Of a stretch of 6,744 bases of DNA, positions 4,965 through 6,744 are shown in pieces (position 1 is the first letter of the stretch; each line of letters begins with the position of its first letter). The stretch covers positions 1-6,744 of the forward strand of contig JACMPN010000244.1 in assembly GCA_014377495.1 (NCBI GenBank). Direction: 5' to 3'. Origin of the DNA: Candidatus Sericytochromatia bacterium (lineage in GTDB: Bacteria > Cyanobacteriota > Sericytochromatia > JACMPN01). The position numbers were made by a program, and so were the translations under genes. The notes under the pieces are model-generated. The model ran no database searches. It saw only the letters and a list, made by a program, of their open reading frames with translations, and had not been told where the DNA came from.

Positions 4965-6431
4965 TTAGTCCGTCGTTGCTGCCTTCTGCCGTTCGGCAAT
5001 GGCCTTATCGTAATAATCGACGTACTTACGCGCCGTCGTCGCCCAAGAAAGGTCCAGGCTCAGGCTGTTTGCGACCAATTGGTTCCATGCGGAAACACGG
5101 TCATAAGTGTCGAGGGCGAGCTTCAGGGTCCGCTGCAACTCGGTCGGCGTATAGGGGGCGAACATGAAGCCCGATCCCTCGCCGGTGCGGGTGTCGAAGC
5201 GGCGGATGAGGTTGCTGTCCATGCCTTCGATGCCGTAGGTGATCGGGATCGTGCCGTAGCGGAGGGCCAGGCGCAGTTCTTCTGTCCGGGGCTTGAGGCG
5301 GGGTGGCATGAGGAGGATATCGGCCCCGGCCCAGAGTCGGGCGACCAGCTCCGGATTCGGCTCGACCTGGACGTAGGTGCTGGGGCCATGGGGCATGTGG
5401 CTGAACAGTGCCTCGACTTCCGGGACTTTGCCGCCGTAGATGACCAGTTGGACCTCCAACCGTTGCAGGTAGCCGGCGATCCCCTTCAGCAGCTGAATGC
5501 TGCCCTGGTCGGAGTGCCGGGCCGGCAGCAGGACGATCGGGATCTCACTGTGGATCGGCAGACCGAGTTCCTGCTGGATCGCCTCTTTGCAGACCGCCTT
5601 GCCCCTCAGATCGTCCGGCGTATAACTCGCCGGCAGGCCGACACCCGTCCCGGGGTCGTGGCGCTGGTCGTCGACCCCTTCGGTGATGCCACAGATTTTG
5701 GCGTGCAACGACTGCAGCAGTCCCTCCAGGCCAGCGCCGAATTCGGCTTTCTGAATTTCCGCCGCGTAGAGTTCCGAGGTCGTCGAGACCAGGTCTGAGT
5801 AGACGAGGCCACTCTTGAGCAGGCTGACCTGACGGTGGAACTCCAAACCGTCCTGCTGAAAGACCTCCCAACCCAAGCCGGCAAAATCGAGCAGCTCCGC
5901 CTGGGCGGTGCCCTGGTACATGATCTCGTGGACCGTGAAGACGTTGGCAATCGGGATTAGGCGGGCGTCGTCCGTCATTTTCATGTAGACCGCCAGCAGC
6001 CCCGTGTGCCAGTCGTGGGTATGCAGGACGTCCGGGAGCACCTTCTGGTGCTGTAAAAGGTGCAGCACTGCCAGGTTGAAAAAGGCGAACCGGTAAGCGT
6101 CGTCGTGATACCCATAGACTTGGGGCCGGTTCGTAAAAAAGTAATCGTTGCCAATCAGGGTGACGGTGACCGGATGGGGACCGTCCGCCGTCTCGGCCAG
6201 CGTCAGCTCCGTCACGGCGATCGAGAAGGTCGCCCCGGCCCGAGTCTCCAATGGGAACGTAAAGCTGACCGGCATCTCGCCGGGCAGCGCAATCTGCCCG
6301 TAATGGGGAATGACGATTTGCACGTCGTGCCCGAGCTGAGACAGGGCAATCGCCAGGGCGGGCACCGTTTGAGCCAGATCCCCCACGGCGGCGATGGGAG
6401 CCGCCTCCGCCGCGACGAGCATAACGCGCAT
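4965..6431 (-). CDS. GlgA-like GT5 glycosyltransferase with degenerate active site
   Basis: The 488-residue product has the two-domain GT-B layout and length of bacterial glycogen synthase (E. coli GlgA has 477). Diagnostic segments are MRVMLVAAEAAP (1-12), the acceptor-side THDWHTGLLAVY (138-149), TVHEIMYQG (166-174), the linker YTPDDLRGKAVCKEAIQ (270-286), RYGTIPI (391-397) and the closing LSWATTARKYVDYY (461-474). GlgA normally elongates alpha-1,4-glucan from ADP-glucose. Here, by my alignment to E. coli, K15 is Ala15, D21 is Gln21, N246 is Glu251, K305 is Gly310, E377 is Lys380 and C379 is Arg382. H161 (His142) and R300 (Arg305) remain. Normal ADP-glucose transfer therefore looks unlikely. 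It may be a pseudoenzyme, a regulatory partner or a transferase for another donor. The frame is intact, with GAGG 5 nt before the ATG. No glgB or glgC lies in the window. The GerMN gene follows after 67 bp. Confidence 0.8.
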   Translation of the reverse strand: MRVMLVAAEAAPIAAVGDLAQTVPALAIALSQLGHDVQIVIPHYGQIALPGEMPVSFTFPLETRAGATFSIAVTELTLAETADGPHPVTVTLIGNDYFFTNRPQVYGYHDDAYRFAFFNLAVLHLLQHQKVLPDVLHTHDWHTGLLAVYMKMTDDARLIPIANVFTVHEIMYQGTAQAELLDFAGLGWEVFQQDGLEFHRQVSLLKSGLVYSDLVSTTSELYAAEIQKAEFGAGLEGLLQSLHAKICGITEGVDDQRHDPGTGVGLPASYTPDDLRGKAVCKEAIQQELGLPIHSEIPIVLLPARHSDQGSIQLLKGIAGYLQRLEVQLVIYGGKVPEVEALFSHMPHGPSTYVQVEPNPELVARLWAGADILLMPPRLKPRTEELRLALRYGTIPITYGIEGMDSNLIRRFDTRTGEGSGFMFAPYTPTELQRTLKLALDTYDRVSAWNQLVANSLSLDLSWATTARKYVDYYDKAIAERQKAATTD

Positions 6432-6505
6432 TCAGGCCTCGTTTCCAGTGTGAGGCTTTGCCCCGTCAGACAGGAATCGGACACCGTCGCCTGAGGACAC
6501 ACCAC

Positions 6506-6534
6506 AACCTAACGGCGAGGACCTGCCGGGTCAA
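6506..6534 (-). promoter_or_regulatory. Candidate sigma70-type promoter for the glgA-like gene
   Basis: On the minus strand TTGACC (6529-6534) is followed by a 17-bp spacer and TAGGTT (6506-6511). The -35 matches consensus at five of six positions. The -10 keeps the most conserved TA...T. Transcription would start near 6499, giving a leader of about 68 nt before the ATG at 6431. It was read by eye and is not verified. Confidence 0.4.
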
Positions 6535-6615
6535 TTGGCCGACTGCGGAAATGCATCAGACATGCCCGATCCACGCCCGGCTTAACACAGAAACACTGGG
6601 GAAGTTCCGGCTATG

Positions 6616-6665
6616 GGCCAGACGCAGCCGCAGATCTGCATGGACCAGGCAAGCCGCAGCTGGCC
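6616..6665. other. Inverted repeats between tRNA and glgA-like promoter
   Basis: GGCCAG (6616-6621) pairs with CTGGCC (6660-6665). Inside lies a perfect 10-bp palindrome, GCAGATCTGC (6630-6639), and an 8-bp direct repeat AGCCGCAG (6626-6633 and 6652-6659). This could be a weak terminator or processing structure downstream of the tRNA. No T-tract follows the stem closely. Confidence 0.25.
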
Positions 6666-6679
6666 GGGAAAAGAGGAAA

Positions 6680-6744
6680 TGGGCGCATCCGGACTCGAAC
6701 CGAAGACTCCTTCCGTGTGAAGGAAGCGCTCTACCAACTGAGCT
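6680..6744 (-). tRNA. tRNA-Val (anticodon CAC), 5' end beyond the window
   Basis: Read on the minus strand, the D-arm GCTCAGTTGGTAGAGC is followed by the anticodon stem CTTCC/GGAAG. Its loop TTCACAC gives anticodon CAC, which decodes GTG (valine). A 5-nt variable loop follows, then the T-arm TTCGG-TTCGAGT-CCGGA, the acceptor strand TGCGCCC and discriminator A. About eight bases (5' acceptor strand and position 8) lie past the window end. The 3' CCA is not encoded, so it would be added by CCA-adding enzyme. An A discriminator suits tRNA-Val. A dedicated CAC isoacceptor fits a G+C-rich genome. Confidence 0.92.

Overview
This 6.7-kb window is from a G+C-rich bacterium. I judged base composition by eye. 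The gene set is an adjacent pair of bacterial deoxynucleoside kinases, an AMIN-type N-acetylmuramoyl-L-alanine amidase, a GerMN lipoprotein and a GT5 glycogen-synthase-like protein. AMIN-amidases are best known from Cyanobacteria and relatives, and kinase pairs from Firmicutes and Deinococcus. A non-photosynthetic relative of Cyanobacteria would fit, but the phylum is an inference. Shine-Dalgarno sequences are strong (AGGAGG, GAGGAGG, AGGGG), and GTG starts are used for both lipoproteins.

Left part (1-1178). A probable C-terminal tail of an upstream plus-strand gene ends at 46. It is followed at once by a 158-bp element (47-204) bounded by a perfect 20-bp inverted repeat, with three internal arms. 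Folded as RNA or single-stranded DNA, this element makes a cloverleaf. Next comes a small plus-strand lipoprotein gene with a carboxypeptidase-regulatory-like beta-sandwich (330-734). A non-coding stretch of about 440 bp follows, containing small inverted repeats.

Middle (1179-2428). Two plus-strand deoxynucleoside kinase genes overlap by ATGA. The first resembles deoxyguanosine kinases and the second deoxyadenosine/deoxycytidine kinases. Together they would salvage purine (and perhaps dC) deoxynucleosides to monophosphates. They converge, with a 15-bp gap, on the minus-strand genes.

Right part (2444-6744), all minus strand. Reading leftward, there is a tRNA-Val(CAC) cut by the window edge, a candidate sigma70-type promoter, a glgA-like gene, a tandem-GerMN lipoprotein gene and an AMIN/Amidase_3 gene. 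The last two are tightly spaced and likely co-transcribed. They look like an envelope module, with a lipid-anchored GerMN protein beside a zinc amidase that cleaves peptidoglycan. The GlgA-like protein has the full GT5 architecture but lacks most residues known to bind ADP-glucose or carry out catalysis.

The two observations most worth following are the cloverleaf inverted-repeat element at 47-204 and the degenerate active site of the GlgA homologue.
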